DNA from: Arthrobacter antibioticus
GTDB lineage: Bacteria; Actinomycetota; Actinomycetes; Actinomycetales; Micrococcaceae
Assembly: GCF_030063205.1 (NCBI RefSeq)
Contig: NZ_JASISQ010000001.1
Coordinates: 671,152 to 735,151 of the forward strand
Direction of reading: 5' to 3'
Length of the DNA: 64,000 bases
The notes under the pieces were generated by a model. That model had not been told where the DNA came from and did no database searches. It was given only the letters and a program-made list of their open reading frames with translations. Below, in pieces: positions 63,125-64,000 of this stretch (its first letter is position 1; every line of letters starts with the position of its first letter). The position numbers and the translations under genes are program-made.

Positions 63125-64000
63125 GTAGTCTCATTTTTGTCAGCCAAATTGGTGCTGTAGAAGGGAATCTTTTTACTGCCCTCAAGCACAGTGAAGATTT
63201 CGTCATTTTCTACGATATTGTAGAGAATAGATTTTATCCAGAAAATATAATTCCTGCTAACACTTGGATAAGTCAGACATTTGTTAATAGTGAACACTTA
63301 TTACTGTCTCGCTATTTTAGTCAACTGATAGAAACACATAAAATTGATCACGTCTTCGCTATTGGTATTGAGGCCATAATATACGCAAACTCAAATATTG
63401 ACTCCCACGACGTGATTGCGCTGGTTATGAAGGGCGAACTGGACTTCAGTATTAGGCGCACGGGTCTGCTTGAAAGATTTATGAAGGCTGTAACGAACTC
63501 TAAACGACTCTTTTTTGAAGATACCTGGGAAATGGATAAAGCGAGTGCCCATGGATCAGAAGTACCGCACTTTGTTTATCCTCTCTTCATTCAACCAAAA
63601 AATCGAATATTGGACCACAACCGCAAGAATACGAAAATTGCCATTATTGAACCTACTGTTGATACAGATAGCGATTTGGAAGTCCGCATAAATCTATACC
63701 AAGAGCAGTTACTGAGTCATGGCTTCGAAATAAAACGCATCAAAGCACGTGATTTATATACGAAGTTAGATCTTTCTACCGGTCGAACATTCCCCGCTAC
63801 AATGCGTTACAGAATCGGAGATTGCTCACACGCCATTTTGATTGGTGATTCAAGGAACGGAAATTCTATATTAGCTGGTCTTTCAGAAGATGCAGAATAT
63901 TTATATGCGGAAGATACATTTAATACGAGCCTTATTCTTAGTAAAGACGAATTTCCAAATTATGCCAACGCTGTTTCACTCATAAATCGTTTAGTGGGCG
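63121..64000 (+). CDS. Unknown protein of the polysaccharide island, cut by window end
   Basis: Starts at the ATG at 63121 (MSSLIFVSQIGAVEGNLF...), overlapping the glycosyltransferase stop, and stays open to the last base, so the C-terminus is missing. About 293 residues are visible. I do not recognise the family. Stretches such as KIAIIEPTVDTDSDLEVRI and HAILIGDSRNGNSILAGL could be Rossmann-like strands of a glycosyltransferase, but no diagnostic motif is present. AT-rich codon use as in the gene before it. Confidence 0.7.
   Translation, partial: MSSLIFVSQIGAVEGNLFTALKHSEDFVIFYDIVENRFYPENIIPANTWISQTFVNSEHLLLSRYFSQLIETHKIDHVFAIGIEAIIYANSNIDSHDVIALVMKGELDFSIRRTGLLERFMKAVTNSKRLFFEDTWEMDKASAHGSEVPHFVYPLFIQPKNRILDHNRKNTKIAIIEPTVDTDSDLEVRINLYQEQLLSHGFEIKRIKARDLYTKLDLSTGRTFPATMRYRIGDCSHAILIGDSRNGNSILAGLSEDAEYLYAEDTFNTSLILSKDEFPNYANAVSLINRLVG

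Overview
The window is a high-GC actinobacterial chromosome segment, most likely from the Micrococcaceae (an Arthrobacter-type organism). The reasons are the gene order rpsP-KH-rimM-trmD-rplS-lepB-rnhB and thiL-DAK2-recG-rsmD...coaD-DUF177-rpmF-rnc-mutM...smc-ftsY-amtB-glnK...ffh, the fused OleBC olefin protein, an arsenate reductase of the mycothiol-dependent type, and heavy use of GTG and TTG starts. This placement is inferred from gene content; no database was searched. No rRNA, tRNA, CRISPR array or insertion sequence was recognised.

Layout. 1-2023: the end of a choline/betaine (BetT-type) transporter. 2218-7820 (minus): translation and secretion block with ribosomal proteins S16 and L19, tRNA methyltransferase TrmD, RimM, two tandem signal peptidases I, RNase HII and a DUF2469 protein. 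8154-10163: three small minus-strand genes, one an alpha/beta-hydrolase fold protein without its nucleophile. 10315-22024: both halves of the SRP targeting pathway (ffh, ftsY), ammonium transporter and PII protein, a glucose-6-phosphate dehydrogenase, an MFS exporter and smc. 22278-27048: oleA-oleBC-oleD, a complete long-chain olefin pathway, followed by a large LuxR-type (LAL) regulator, an MpaB-type oxygenase and a membrane glycerophosphodiesterase (to 33053). 33114-44073 (minus): mutM, rnc, rpmF, DUF177, coaD, rsmD, recG, DAK2 and thiL, interrupted by a plus-strand DapC-like aminotransferase and a spermidine-synthase-like gene. 44230-46826: a GNAT protein and urocanate hydratase. 47040-51440: an arsenic operon made of an ACR3 pump and an ArsC-flavin-monooxygenase fusion, with two ArsR-like operators, then nhaA. 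51566-57859: an apparent IclR-controlled catabolic unit (glutaryl-CoA-dehydrogenase-like enzyme, NCS1 permease, aminotransferase, class III CoA-transferase). 57952-64000: cell-surface polysaccharide genes, turning sharply AT-rich after about 61.74 kb, which suggests a transferred capsule or exopolysaccharide island that continues beyond the window.

Themes. Several genes carry in-frame 9-18 bp tandem repeats that encode linkers. The intergenic regions hold long, near-perfect inverted repeats and a dispersed 18-bp motif present five times. The most interesting items are the ArsC-monooxygenase fusion, the duplicated palindrome that appears to tie the 51.5-57.9 kb genes into one regulon, and the unexplained 517-base region before the MpaB-type gene.
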